Source: an uncultured Oscillospiraceae bacterium (GTDB taxonomy: Bacteria > Bacillota > Clostridia > Oscillospirales > Oscillospiraceae). From it: a stretch of DNA of 32,625 nucleotides. Position 1 is the stretch's first letter; every line of letters starts with the position of its first letter. The notes beneath the pieces were generated by a model. It made no database searches and was not told the DNA's origin. It worked only from the letters and a program-made list of their open reading frames with translations. Below are positions 15,738 to 24,216 of the stretch, in pieces. The stretch lies in assembly GCA_934646175.1 (NCBI GenBank), contig CAKUEI010000006.1, positions 1 through 32,625 of the forward strand. Direction: 5' to 3'. A program made the translations under genes and the position numbers.

Positions 15738-16784
15738 TTATGTTTCCTCGATGATATACTCGTCTTCCTGATTAAAAATACGCATGGCCCGCGCTCCGTA
15801 TAGCTCCATCACCGCCCGGGCCAGCAGGTCTGAGGCGTGCCGCGCCAGCAGGCAGTCCTTCGTGATCAGGGGGCGCTCCACCAGTTCCACTCCCAGCTTC
15901 CGGATCTCTTCCTGGTCCACACAGATGGGGGCGGCATCCTCCTCCCGGTACCGTTCCAGCAGTTCCCGGCTCAAGGGCGCGGAATTTGCAAGGCAAAGGT
16001 CCACGATGCCGGGCGCACTGTGCTCCATCAGGGCGCGCAGATGGTCGGACGCCGTCATGTGCTCCGTTTCGCCGTCCTGGGTCATGATGTTGCAGATATA
16101 TAGTTTCAGCGCGTCCGATCGGCAGATCTCTTCGGTGACGCCGCCCACCAGCAGGTTGGGGATGACACTGGTATAAAGGCTCCCCGGCCCCATCAGGATG
16201 AGGTCCGCCTCCCGAATGGCGCGCAGCACCTCCTGCAGTGCAATCGCGCCGGAGGGCTGAAGCTGCACCCGCCGGATGCGGCAGTCCTGCTGCTTCTTAA
16301 ACCGCATGATCTTGGACTCGCCCACCACACAGGAGCCGTTTTCAAACACCGCTTCCAGCTGCAGATTGGCATTGGTCACCGGCAGCACCCGGCCGCTGAT
16401 GGCCAGTACCTCGCTCATTCGGGCCACCGCCTGATCGAAGGAGTCGGAAATGCCGTTCAGCGCGGCGAGAAGCAGATTTCCAAAGGACTGCCCGGCCAGG
16501 CACCCTTCCGTGAAGCGGTAAGAGAGCAGTTGGCCCATGATCGGCTCCACATTGGCAAGCGCCTCCATGCAGTGGCGCACGTCGCCGGGGGGGAGCATCC
16601 CAAGGTCATGCCGCAGCACGCCGGAACCGCCGCCGTCATCCGTTACCGTGACCACAGCAGTCAGATTGTCCGTATAGCTTTTCAGACCCCGCAGCATGGT
16701 GGAAAGCCCCGTTCCGCCGCCGATGGCGACGACCTTCGGCCCCCCGTCCCTGCGGCGCTCGCTGCGCTCGGATGGCTGCTGCAT
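15738..16784 (-). CDS. yvcK: Gluconeogenesis/morphogenesis factor YvcK (CofD-like)
   Basis: 348 residues. The N-terminal glycine-rich motif VVAIGGGTGLSTMLRGLK (18-35) and VTDDGGGSG (47-55) mark the CofD/YvcK fold, which in YvcK binds UDP-sugars rather than making F420. Further conserved pieces are PPGDVRHCM, LANVEP and LMGPGSLYTSVIPNLL. In Bacillus it is needed for cell shape on gluconeogenic carbon sources and for PBP1 placement. The ATG has a long purine run (AGGGGGGAG) close upstream. It sits between rapZ (32 bases) and whiA (15 bases). Confidence 0.96.
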   Translation of the reverse strand: MQQPSERSERRRDGGPKVVAIGGGTGLSTMLRGLKSYTDNLTAVVTVTDDGGGSGVLRHDLGMLPPGDVRHCMEALANVEPIMGQLLSYRFTEGCLAGQSFGNLLLAALNGISDSFDQAVARMSEVLAISGRVLPVTNANLQLEAVFENGSCVVGESKIMRFKKQQDCRIRRVQLQPSGAIALQEVLRAIREADLILMGPGSLYTSVIPNLLVGGVTEEICRSDALKLYICNIMTQDGETEHMTASDHLRALMEHSAPGIVDLCLANSAPLSRELLERYREEDAAPICVDQEEIRKLGVELVERPLITKDCLLARHASDLLARAVMELYGARAMRIFNQEDEYIIEET

Positions 16785-16816
16785 TCTGCTCCCCCCTTTC
16801 CTTTCCGTTTCCGCGG

Positions 16817-17677
16817 TCAGACCCGCGTGATGTCCCGGTGGTTTTCCGACACCGGATAGCCCTTTTCTCTGATATGCTCGGCCAGCGTTCTGGCTACAGA
16901 CACCGACCGGTGTTTTCCTCCGGTGCAGCCCACGGCCACCACCAGCGCCGCCTTTCCCTCCTCCACATACTGTGGAAGAAGGAAGTCAATGAGGCCAAAG
17001 AGGTATTTCATAAATGTCTTTGTCTTTTCCGCGTCCATCACATAGTGATAGACCTCTTCATTCATGCCGGTCAGGGGACGCAGCTCTGTCACATAATAGG
17101 GATTCGGCAGAAAGCGGACGTCCAGCACCAGATCGGCCTCAATGGGAAGGCCGTACTTAAATCCAAAGGAGCACACATTCACGCTCATGGACGGCTCCGC
17201 GCCCTCCGGCGCAAAAAGGTGCAGTACCTCGGCCTTCAGGCGCGCCGTAGTCATGGTAGTGGTGTCGATCACATAAGCGGCCCGCTCCCGCACCGGCTGC
17301 AGCATCTCCCGTTCGGCGGCCACCGCCGCCTGCAAAGAGCGCCCGTCATGGGCCAACGGGTGGGACCGGCGGGTCTCCTTATACCGCTTGATGATCGTCT
17401 CAGCGGACGCCTCCACAAATAAAATTTTGTATTCGCAGTGCATCTCATTCAGCGTGTCCAGCGCGCGGAACAATCCATCAAAGTTCTTGCCGCCCCGGAT
17501 ATCGGTCACCAGAGCCACTCGTTCATACTCACCATGGCCCGCCATGCACAGCTCGGCAAACTTGGGAATCAGGGACACCGGCAGATTATCCACGCAGAAG
17601 AATCCCATATCCTCCATAAATCCCATTGTTTTGCTCTTCCCGGCCCCGGACATGCCGGAAACGATGACAAATTCCAT
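16817..17677 (-). CDS. rapZ: RNase adapter/nucleotide-binding protein RapZ (YvcJ)
   Basis: 286 residues. The Walker A is GMSGAGKS (8-15), and CVDNLP (28-33) follows as in all members. The C-terminal domain has the conserved FGFKYGLP, DLVLDVRFLPNPYY and GCTGGKHRSV segments. E. coli RapZ guides RNase E to the GlmZ sRNA and senses glucosamine-6-phosphate. In Firmicutes YvcJ is a GTPase with a less clear role, tied to YvcK genetically. It is 33 bases downstream of murB, so the operon links it to wall precursor synthesis. Confidence 0.96.
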   Translation of the reverse strand: MEFVIVSGMSGAGKSKTMGFMEDMGFFCVDNLPVSLIPKFAELCMAGHGEYERVALVTDIRGGKNFDGLFRALDTLNEMHCEYKILFVEASAETIIKRYKETRRSHPLAHDGRSLQAAVAAEREMLQPVRERAAYVIDTTTMTTARLKAEVLHLFAPEGAEPSMSVNVCSFGFKYGLPIEADLVLDVRFLPNPYYVTELRPLTGMNEEVYHYVMDAEKTKTFMKYLFGLIDFLLPQYVEEGKAALVVAVGCTGGKHRSVSVARTLAEHIREKGYPVSENHRDITRV

Positions 17678-17710
17678 GCAAACACCCTCAGTTCTCTCGC
17701 TCTTCTCTGC

Positions 17711-18631
17711 TCAGTCCGCGCGCAGCATACGCACTTCCATCTCCAGATGGACGCCCTTTTTCTCCCACACGATCTCCTGCACCCGGCGCACCAGCTCCAG
17801 CACATCTCGGCAGGTGGCGCCACCCCGGTTCACCACAAAGCCCGCGTGTTTTTCCGACACCTGCGCCCCGCCGACGGTAAAGCCCCGCAGGCCGCATTCG
17901 TCGATCAGGCCGCCCGCAAAGTGCCCGGGCGGGCGCTTGAACATACTGCCCGCGCTGGGGAACTCCAGGGGCTGCTTTGCACTGCGCCGCTGGCGGAAGT
18001 CATCCATTTTGGCCCGGATCTCCTCCCGATTGCCGTGCTGCAGCTGCAGCACGGCGGAAAGCACCATTCTGCTTCCGTCGCTGTATACGCTGTGCCTGTA
18101 GCCCAGATCCAGCTTCTCCATCGGCCATTCCTCAATCGTCCCGTCCGGATTGAGGTGCCGCACTGAACGGACCACCTGCACCATTTCCCCGCCGTAGGCG
18201 CCGGCGTTCATGGTGACCGCGCCGCCGGCCGTCCCCGGGATGCCGTGGGCGAATTCCAGCCCCGTCCAGCCTTGCTCCAAAGCAAAGGCCGCCATCCGGG
18301 AAAGCAGCGCTCCGCACTGCACCTCCATGCGGCAGTCCCCTGCCGCGCGGATGCCGTTCCAGTGCTCCGCCGTTTTGACCACCAGTGCCTGCAGCCCTTC
18401 GTCCGGTGCCAGCAGATTGGTGCCGTTGCCCATCAGCACCACGGGGCAGTCCGCCTCTCTGCACGCCTGCAGCAGGAACGCGGCCTCTTCCTCCGTCTTC
18501 GGCAGGGCCACCAGCGCCGCGGGACCGCCGATGCGGAAGGAGGTATGACGGCTCATGGGCTCATTCTCCCGCACGTCCAATTCCGGCAGCAGCGAATGAA
18601 GTCGTCCTTTGAATGCAGAAAAATCGGTCAT
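17711..18631 (-). CDS. murB: UDP-N-acetylmuramate dehydrogenase (UDP-N-acetylenolpyruvoylglucosamine reductase)
   Basis: 306 residues. It reduces UDP-GlcNAc-enolpyruvate to UDP-MurNAc with NADPH, the second committed step of peptidoglycan synthesis. FAD contacts are NTSFRIGGPA-like RHTSFRIGGPA (28-38), MGNGTN (67-72) and GIPGTAGGAVTMNAGAYGGE (130-149). The catalytic Ser229 is in PSAGSMFKRP, and the active-site Glu is near residue 297 in VHLEMEV. The ATG at 18631 has AGGAGGG 10 bases upstream and is the family start; the frame open above it lies in glcK and the promoter region. Confidence 0.96.
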   Translation of the reverse strand: MTDFSAFKGRLHSLLPELDVRENEPMSRHTSFRIGGPAALVALPKTEEEAAFLLQACREADCPVVLMGNGTNLLAPDEGLQALVVKTAEHWNGIRAAGDCRMEVQCGALLSRMAAFALEQGWTGLEFAHGIPGTAGGAVTMNAGAYGGEMVQVVRSVRHLNPDGTIEEWPMEKLDLGYRHSVYSDGSRMVLSAVLQLQHGNREEIRAKMDDFRQRRSAKQPLEFPSAGSMFKRPPGHFAGGLIDECGLRGFTVGGAQVSEKHAGFVVNRGGATCRDVLELVRRVQEIVWEKKGVHLEMEVRMLRAD

Positions 18632-18667
18632 GCGGCATTTGCCCTCCTGTTGGCTCGTAATTTTAAT

Positions 18668-18676
18668 ATTATAGCA
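18668..18676 (-). promoter_or_regulatory. Extended -10 promoter upstream of murB
   Basis: TGCTATAAT on the minus strand: a perfect -10 with extended TG, in the 67-base gap between glcK and murB. The -35 position holds TTTTCT. It would let murB-rapZ-yvcK-whiA and later genes be transcribed independently of hprK-glcK. Confidence 0.6.
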
Positions 18677-18698
18677 CAGCACAGCCGGAAAGAAAACG

Positions 18699-19646
18699 TC
18701 ATTCCTCCAAAAATGCCGCGCCGATGATCCCGGCATCATTCCCCAGACGGCACTTGATGATCTGGGTCTGCAGCCCCTCCCGGGTGAAGCGCTCCGCGTC
18801 CACCATCTTACGGAGGGGGAATAGGAAATTTTCGTCCTTTTCGTTGCTGATACCGCCGCCCAAGCAGATCACTTCCGGCTGGAAAATATTGATGAGGTTT
18901 GCAATGCCCACCGCCAGATAGTGGAGGTAGCGCTCCACCGTCCGCTTTCCCGCGGCGTCGCCCCGCTCGGATGCCTGAAAGGCCGTGCGGCCGCTGATAC
19001 CCTCGAAGGTGCCATCCGTCATCTGCCACATCAGGCTCTCTTTATCGTGCTCCATCTCGTCCAGCGTGATGCGGCGCAGGCCGGTGGCGGAACCGTATGC
19101 CTCCCAGCAGCCTCTGCGGCCACAGCCGCACTTCCAGCCGTTTACCGCTTCCACCACCATGTGGCCGATCTCGGCCCCTGCCTCGTTGGCGCCGGAAAAC
19201 AGCTTTCCGTTCAAAATGATGCCGCCGCCGATGCCGGTGCCCAGCGTCACGATAATGGCGGAGTCATACTCTTTGGCCGCGCCCGCCCGGTGCTCGCCCA
19301 GGGCGGCGCAGCTTGCGTCGTTTGCAAGGTGCACCGGCACATCCCACTCCTTCTGGAACAGCGTCCGCACCGGCGTATCGTGAAAGGGGATATTGGGGCT
19401 ATGGTAGATCAGCCCCTCCGAGCTGCTGATGGCCCCCGGGATCCCCATGCCGATGCCCTGCACGGCGGAAAGTGCCACATGGTTCTGCTCCGCCGCCTCG
19501 CGGGCGACGCGGACAATGTCCATGCAGATCTCCTCCGGCGAACGGTTTGCGCCAGTGGGGGCCGCCGCCTTACCAAGAATTTTTCCGTTTTCGTCTACCA
19601 GACCGGCAACCAGATTGGTGCCGCCTACGTCGATGCCGATCCTCAC
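18699..19646 (-). CDS. glcK: ROK-family glucokinase
   Basis: 315 residues. It phosphorylates glucose to glucose-6-phosphate in the cytosol. The phosphate-binding motif is DVGGTN (6-11), the catalytic base is Asp110 in NDASCAALGE, TLGTGIGGGI follows, and the ROK zinc site is His162 plus the CGCGRRGC cysteines (173, 175, 180). The start is a GTG that overlaps the hprK TGA (GTGA), so the two are coupled. Pairing of glucokinase with HPr kinase suggests joint control of sugar uptake and use. Sugar specificity is inferred from family resemblance. Confidence 0.93.
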   Translation of the reverse strand: MRIGIDVGGTNLVAGLVDENGKILGKAAAPTGANRSPEEICMDIVRVAREAAEQNHVALSAVQGIGMGIPGAISSSEGLIYHSPNIPFHDTPVRTLFQKEWDVPVHLANDASCAALGEHRAGAAKEYDSAIIVTLGTGIGGGIILNGKLFSGANEAGAEIGHMVVEAVNGWKCGCGRRGCWEAYGSATGLRRITLDEMEHDKESLMWQMTDGTFEGISGRTAFQASERGDAAGKRTVERYLHYLAVGIANLINIFQPEVICLGGGISNEKDENFLFPLRKMVDAERFTREGLQTQIIKCRLGNDAGIIGAAFLEE

Positions 19647-20620
19647 CGTTTGTATCCTCCCGTCCGATAGGGGCGATCCACCTTGTTCGCCTGCTCTTCC
19701 ATCTGCGCGCTCATGCGCTCGGTCAGTTCCCGGGCCGCATTGAAGCCCATGCGCTTATCCCGGTTATTCAGGGCCGCCACCTCGATGATCACGGCCAGAT
19801 TCCGGCCCGGCTTCACCGGGATGGTGACCGAGGGGATCTTCACGCCCAAAATTTCCGTATACTGCTGGTCCAGCCCCAGCCGGTCATAGGCTTTCGTGCT
19901 GTCCCACTGTTCCAGATTCAGGACCAGGTCGATGTACTTCTCGTCCCGGACGGCGCTCATGCCGAACAGACGCATGACGTCGATCACGCCGATACCGCGC
20001 AGCTCCATGTAATGCCGGATGATAGCCGGGGAATTGCCCACCAGACGGCTGTTGCCAGACCGGCGAATCTGAACGGCATCGTCCGCAATGAGGCGGTGTC
20101 CGCGCTTCAAAAGCTCCACGGCGGTCTCGCTTTTGCCCACGCCGGATTCACCCATCAAAAGGCACCCCTCGCCGTACACCTCCACCAGCACTCCGTGGCG
20201 AGTGATCCGCGGCGTCAGGAAATCCTTCAGATACACCACCAGGGTGCTGAGCACCATGGAGGTGGTCTCCTGAGTGCGCAGCACCGTCCGGTCATACTTG
20301 CGCGCCATCTCCATGCACTCGGGGAAGGGCTCGAACCCCCGGGCGATGATAAAGGCCGGGATCTTCCGTGCAAACAGGTCGGCAAAGCGCTGGCGGCGCT
20401 CGTCGCTGCTCAGCTGCATGAGGTACGAGGTCTCCTGTCGGCCGATCAGCTGCAAGCGGTCCTCGTCAAAATGCTCGAAATAGCCGATGAAGGGAAGCCC
20501 GGGGCGGTTGACGTTGGCCGTGCGCACCACACAGGTGTCCAGATCGGTCCCGGCGTGCAGCACCTCCAGATTGAATTCTTCAATAATGTCCTTCAGCCTT
20601 ACCTCGTTGGTATGCGTCAC
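19643..20620 (-). CDS. hprK: HPr kinase/phosphorylase
   Basis: 325 residues. It phosphorylates HPr on Ser46 when fructose-1,6-bisphosphate and ATP are high, and removes the phosphate when they fall; this controls catabolite repression through CcpA. The N-terminal domain (about 1-130) precedes the kinase core: conserved His142 in RHGVLV, P-loop GESGVGKS (157-164) and the family signature ELRGIGVIDV (206-215). The most upstream in-frame start is a GTG at 20620 (a TGA precedes it). AAAGGAG is 12 bases away, longer than usual, because it is better spaced for a short overlapping reading frame. First gene of the hprK-to-cls run. Confidence 0.96.
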   Translation of the reverse strand: MTHTNEVRLKDIIEEFNLEVLHAGTDLDTCVVRTANVNRPGLPFIGYFEHFDEDRLQLIGRQETSYLMQLSSDERRQRFADLFARKIPAFIIARGFEPFPECMEMARKYDRTVLRTQETTSMVLSTLVVYLKDFLTPRITRHGVLVEVYGEGCLLMGESGVGKSETAVELLKRGHRLIADDAVQIRRSGNSRLVGNSPAIIRHYMELRGIGVIDVMRLFGMSAVRDEKYIDLVLNLEQWDSTKAYDRLGLDQQYTEILGVKIPSVTIPVKPGRNLAVIIEVAALNNRDKRMGFNAARELTERMSAQMEEQANKVDRPYRTGGYKR

Positions 20621-20627
20621 AGGGCAT
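20580..20627 (-). other. Possible 15-codon overlapping reading frame at the hprK start
   Basis: An ATG at 20627 lies 5 bases after AGGAG, a better spacing than the hprK GTG has. It encodes 15 residues (MPCDAYQRGKAEGHY) in another frame and stops 41 bases inside hprK. It could compete with hprK for ribosomes. There is no homology evidence, and it may be chance. Confidence 0.25.
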
Positions 20628-20675
20628 CAGCGCTCCTTTGTATCCCGGCGGAACATGCGCCGTTTCTTTTCTTTC

Positions 20676-20704
20676 AGTATATACGCTGGCGGCCCGTTTG
20701 ACAA
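20676..20704 (-). promoter_or_regulatory. Promoter of the hprK run
   Basis: On the minus strand, TTGTCA (20699-20704), a 17-base spacer and TATACT (20676-20681), about 56 bases before the hprK GTG. Confidence 0.72.
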
Positions 20705-20768
20705 CTCTTTTCCGTCCGTTTCCGCCCCGCATTCCGGAATAAAATCTTGTTATTTTTTCAAAAAACGC

Positions 20769-20797
20769 TTGCAATCTTCCCATATATCTGGTATTAT
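20769..20797 (+). promoter_or_regulatory. Promoter of rpmB
   Basis: TTGCAA (20769-20774), a 17-base spacer and TATTAT (20792-20797), preceded by an AT-rich stretch that could act as an UP element. It gives a leader of about 50 bases. Confidence 0.72.
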
Positions 20798-20854
20798 ATC
20801 GTTCGATGCTTTGATATGTAAGCGTACGATAACAAGCGAGGAGGTTCAAGCGAA

Positions 20855-21043
20855 ATGGCCAAATGTGAATTCTGCGATAAGGGCATCGTCTTCGGCATCC
20901 AGGTCTCCCACTCCCACCGCCGTTCCAATCGCCCCTGGAAGCCCAATGTGAAGCGCGTCAAGGCGATCGTGGACGGGTCCCCCCGCCATGTCTATGTCTG
21001 CACCAGATGCCTCCGTTCGGGTAAGGTCACCCGCGCTGTGTGA
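20855..21043 (+). CDS. rpmB: 50S ribosomal protein L28 (zinc-binding form)
   Basis: 62 residues. Two CxxC pairs (Cys4/Cys7 and Cys49/Cys52) form the zinc site of the C+ version. SHSHRRSNRPWKPNVKRV is the L28 signature. GAGGAGG lies 10 bases before the ATG. It has its own promoter and two downstream hairpins and is divergent from hprK. The zinc-bound form implies that a zinc-free paralogue could exist elsewhere, as in other Firmicutes. Confidence 0.97.
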   Translation: MAKCEFCDKGIVFGIQVSHSHRRSNRPWKPNVKRVKAIVDGSPRHVYVCTRCLRSGKVTRAV

Positions 21044-21070
21044 TACATTCGGAATTGAATTATCATGTAC

Positions 21071-21100
21071 GAAACGGCATGACACACGTCATGCCGTTTC
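21071..21100 (+). terminator. Terminator after rpmB
   Basis: A perfect 13-base stem (21071-21083 with 21088-21100), loop ACAC, followed by TCTTTTCCTT. It is 28 bases past the rpmB stop. Confidence 0.8.
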
Positions 21101-21117
21101 TCTTTTCCTTCACGCCG

Positions 21118-21151
21118 AAAAAGCACGCATCCATTCGGATGCGTGCTTTTT
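21118..21151. terminator. Two-way terminator between rpmB and gpsA
   Basis: Perfect 15-base arms (21118-21132 and 21137-21151) around ATTC, with five A and five T bases at the outer ends, so it works on both strands. It is 16 bases from the gpsA stop and backs up the rpmB terminator. Confidence 0.9.
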
Positions 21152-21166
21152 GTTTTGATGCTTCGA

Positions 21167-22171
21167 TCAGCCCCAGCCGGCGTCTTCGATCTCGTTGCGC
21201 TTTTCGCGGGTCATGAGCTCGGTAACCACCGTGCGGACATCGCGGCCCTCATACAGCACTTCATAGGCCGCCTGAGTGATGGGCATTTCCACCCCGGTCT
21301 TATCCGCCAGCTCTTTGGCATTGGCCGCCGCGAAATAACCTTCCACCACGCCGTCAATCTGCTTCACCGCATCCTCCACCGGGACGCCCTGCCCGATCAG
21401 GATGCCGCAGCGGCGGTTCCGCGAATGCATGGAGCAGCAGGTGACGATCAGGTCGCCCACCCCGGCCAGTCCGGCGAAGGTGTCTTTGTGCCCGCCCAGA
21501 GCTACGCCCAGCCGGGCGGTCTCCGTCAGGCCCCGGGTCATGAGCATGGCCTTGGTGTTGTCACCGTAACCCAGCCCGTCGCAGACACCGGCGCACAGGG
21601 CGATCACGTTTTTCAGGGCTGCCGCCAACTCCACGCCCACCGGGTCGCAACTGGTGTACACCCGGAACCGCGGGCTCATAAACGCGTCCTGCACCTTCTT
21701 GGCCGCCTCTTCGCATTTAGAGGCGGAGACGACCCCCGTGGGAACGCCGCGGCCCACCTCTTCCGCGTGGGACGGTCCACAGAGGGCCACCACTGGGAAG
21801 GCCGATTCGGTCTCTTCCTCGATCACCTCGTCCAGCCGCCGGGAGGTTCCCTTCTCAATGCCCTTGGAGACCGACACCAGAACAGTCCCAGGCGTCAGAT
21901 GCTTCCGCACTTGATGGGCCGTGGAGCGAATGGCGAAGGACGGCGTTGCCAGCACCACGATGTCGCACCCGGAGGCGCAGGCAAGGTCCGTGGAGTACCG
22001 AAGCTCCGCCGGCAGGGGCACGCCTTTCAGCTTCGGGTTCTCCCCCATGGTGCGCAGCACCTCGTTTTCCGCCTCGCTGTAGGACCACAGCGTCACATCA
22101 TGCCCGTTCTCCAACAGCAGGAGCGCCAGAGCTGTGCCCCAGCCGCCGCTGCCCAAAACAGAAATCTTCAT
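21167..22171 (-). CDS. gpsA: Glycerol-3-phosphate dehydrogenase [NAD(P)+]
   Basis: 334 residues. It reduces dihydroxyacetone phosphate to sn-glycerol-3-phosphate, the backbone of phospholipids. The NAD(P) motif is GSGGWGTA (7-14); CGPSHAEE (131-138) and the catalytic Lys187 in AAALKNVIALCAG follow, then TRGLTE and GVGDLIVTC. I chose the ATG at 22171 because AAGGAG is then 9 bases away; the ATG three codons earlier touches that site. It lies 25 bases after plsY, whose enzyme uses its product. Last gene of the DUF512-der-plsY-gpsA run. Confidence 0.96.
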   Translation of the reverse strand: MKISVLGSGGWGTALALLLLENGHDVTLWSYSEAENEVLRTMGENPKLKGVPLPAELRYSTDLACASGCDIVVLATPSFAIRSTAHQVRKHLTPGTVLVSVSKGIEKGTSRRLDEVIEEETESAFPVVALCGPSHAEEVGRGVPTGVVSASKCEEAAKKVQDAFMSPRFRVYTSCDPVGVELAAALKNVIALCAGVCDGLGYGDNTKAMLMTRGLTETARLGVALGGHKDTFAGLAGVGDLIVTCCSMHSRNRRCGILIGQGVPVEDAVKQIDGVVEGYFAAANAKELADKTGVEMPITQAAYEVLYEGRDVRTVVTELMTREKRNEIEDAGWG

Positions 22172-22196
22172 TCCGAGCATCTCCTTTTGTCCTATT

Positions 22197-22865
22197 TCAT
22201 TCTTTCTTATGGTGGAAGGAGAGCTTCCGTTCCTCTCCCTTCAGGATGCGCTTCAGATTGCCCTGGTGCTTCCAGAACACCAGTCCGCCGGTGACCGCCG
22301 CCAGAATGAGAATGGTCACATCCCGGTATACCAGCCACGAGGACACGATGAAGGAAAGGGACGCCCAAATGGAGCCGAGGGACACCCACCGCGTCAGCGC
22401 GGTGAGGATCAGAAATCCGCCCCACACCACCAGCGCAATGCGCCAGTCCATCATGATGGCGATGGTGCCGCCGGAAAGGATGCCCTTTCCACCCTTGAAG
22501 TGGAACATGCAGGGGAACATGTGCCCGATGAGGCAGAACATGCCCGCCCAGTACTTACCCATGGCCACCACCAGCCGCTCGTCCACCAGCAGATGGCGGA
22601 ACAGCGCCATGCCGATCAGGACTGCCACCACCGCTTTGATCACATCTGTCAGGATGACCACCGCGGTCCACGGCCCGCCGAAGGTACGCAGAAAATTGGT
22701 CAGGCCCGCGTTGCCGCTGCCGTGGGTACGCACATCGTCCCGCAAAATATATTTGGAGACGATGACCGCGCCGTTAAAGCAGCCGCAGAAGTAGGCAATG
22801 ACCGCTGCCAGCACCATGGCAAGCCCGAACCGGCTGCCTTGACCCAAAAGGAAATTCCAATCCAT
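22197..22865 (-). CDS. plsY: Acyl-phosphate:glycerol-3-phosphate acyltransferase PlsY
   Basis: 222 residues with five or six membrane segments. It moves an acyl group from acyl phosphate to glycerol-3-phosphate, making lysophosphatidic acid. The three loop motifs are all present: SGNAGLTNFLRTFG (50-63), GHMFPCMFHFKGGKG (about 114-128) and the C-terminal KHQGNLKRILKGEE. AGGAGGG lies before the ATG, which is 3 bases after the der stop. With the next gene, gpsA, it supplies the first two steps of phospholipid synthesis. Confidence 0.95.
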   Translation of the reverse strand: MDWNFLLGQGSRFGLAMVLAAVIAYFCGCFNGAVIVSKYILRDDVRTHGSGNAGLTNFLRTFGGPWTAVVILTDVIKAVVAVLIGMALFRHLLVDERLVVAMGKYWAGMFCLIGHMFPCMFHFKGGKGILSGGTIAIMMDWRIALVVWGGFLILTALTRWVSLGSIWASLSFIVSSWLVYRDVTILILAAVTGGLVFWKHQGNLKRILKGEERKLSFHHKKE

Positions 22866-22868
22866 GGC

Positions 22869-24203
22869 TCACTGTCCCTCCTGGTCGTTTTTCTGACGGA
22901 TGGTGATCTTCACCGGTGTACCCTCCAGTCCGAAGGTGGCGCGGATCTGGTTTTCCAGATAGCGCTGGTAGGAGAAATGGAACAGCTGCGCATCATTGCA
23001 GAAGATGACGAAGTGGGGCGGCTTGATGCCCACCTGGGTCATGTAATAGACCTTCAGGCGCTTTCCCTTGTCCGTCGGGGGCTGCACCCGGGCGGTGGCA
23101 TCCGCCAGCACAGAGTTCAGCATTCCGGTGGTAATGCGCATAGCGGCCTGATCGGCCACGTAATTAATGAGGTCGAACAGCCGCTCCACCCGCTGCCCGG
23201 TCAGGGCAGAGATGAAGAGGATGGGCGCATAGGTCATGTAGGAGAGGTCCCGGCGGACGTCCTCCCGCATTTTGTCCATGGTCTTTCCGTCCTTCTCGAT
23301 GGTATCCCACTTGTTCACCACGATGATGCAGGCCTTCCCCGCTTCATGGGCAAGTCCTGCCACCTTGGTGTCCTGCTCGGTCACGCCTTCCTGCGCGTCG
23401 ATCAGGATGAGGCAGACGTCGCTGCGCTCGATGGCCATGGTGGAGCGCAGGACCGAAAATTTTTCGATCCGGTCGTCCACCCGGGACTTTTTCCGCATAC
23501 CGGCGGTGTCGATAAAGCAGTACTTGCCCTTTTCGTTTTCAAAGACGCTGTCGATGGCATCCCGGGTGGTGCCCGCCACGTTGGAGACGATGACCCGTTC
23601 TTCCCCCAAAATTCGGTTGATGAGGGAGGACTTTCCTACATTGGGCTTTCCGATCACGGCCACCCGGATCATGTCGTCCGGCTCTTCCTCCCCCGTGTCT
23701 TCCGGCGGAAAATAGGCCGCACAGGCATCCAGCAGGTCACCGGTCCCGTGGCCGTGGACCGCGGAGACCGGAATGGGATCCCCAAGACCCAGATTGTAAA
23801 ATTCATAAATGTCCGGGTCGGTATGACCGATCTTGTCCATTTTGTTAACGGCCAGCACCACCGGCTTTCCGGAGCGCAGCAGCATCCCCGCCACTTCCTG
23901 ATCGGACGCGGTCATGCCGGTCTGGATATCGCACACGAACACGATCACGTTGGCGTTCTGAATGGCGATCTCCGCCTGCTTGCGCATAAAGCTCAAAATT
24001 TCGCTGTCCGTGCCCGGCTCAATGCCGCCGGTATCCACCAAATCGAACACGCGGCCGCACCACTCGCACTCGGCATAAAGCCGGTCGCGGGTCACGCCAG
24101 GCGTATCCTCTACGATGGAAAGGCGCTTTCCGCACAGCTTATTGAACAGCATCGACTTGCCCACATTGGGGCGGCCGACAATGGCAACCAGAGGCTTTCC
24201 CAT
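22869..24203 (-). CDS. der: Ribosome-assembly GTPase Der (EngA)
   Basis: 444 residues with two tandem GTPase domains, unique to this family. G1 motifs are GRPNVGKS (10-17) and GKPNVGKS (185-192); DTGG, NKMD and DTAG, NKWD follow in each domain. A KH-like C-terminal domain (about 360-440) contains KPPHFVIFCN. It acts in 50S subunit maturation. GGAGG is 8 bases upstream of the ATG at 24203; the frame is open further up but within the DUF512 gene. It is 13 bases after that gene and 3 bases before plsY. Confidence 0.97.
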   Translation of the reverse strand: MGKPLVAIVGRPNVGKSMLFNKLCGKRLSIVEDTPGVTRDRLYAECEWCGRVFDLVDTGGIEPGTDSEILSFMRKQAEIAIQNANVIVFVCDIQTGMTASDQEVAGMLLRSGKPVVLAVNKMDKIGHTDPDIYEFYNLGLGDPIPVSAVHGHGTGDLLDACAAYFPPEDTGEEEPDDMIRVAVIGKPNVGKSSLINRILGEERVIVSNVAGTTRDAIDSVFENEKGKYCFIDTAGMRKKSRVDDRIEKFSVLRSTMAIERSDVCLILIDAQEGVTEQDTKVAGLAHEAGKACIIVVNKWDTIEKDGKTMDKMREDVRRDLSYMTYAPILFISALTGQRVERLFDLINYVADQAAMRITTGMLNSVLADATARVQPPTDKGKRLKVYYMTQVGIKPPHFVIFCNDAQLFHFSYQRYLENQIRATFGLEGTPVKITIRQKNDQEGQ

Positions 24204-24216
24204 TGGCGGAACCTCC

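Noticed and set aside
20580..20849. An 89-codon frame on minus upstream of hprK
   Set aside because: It contains the hprK promoter and has no family resemblance. Only its last 15 codons, which have a ribosome binding site, are kept as a low-confidence feature.
21061..21151. Two nearby inverted repeats taken as a possible repeat array or attachment site
   Set aside because: The two repeats differ in sequence, each has terminator structure, and they lie between converging genes.
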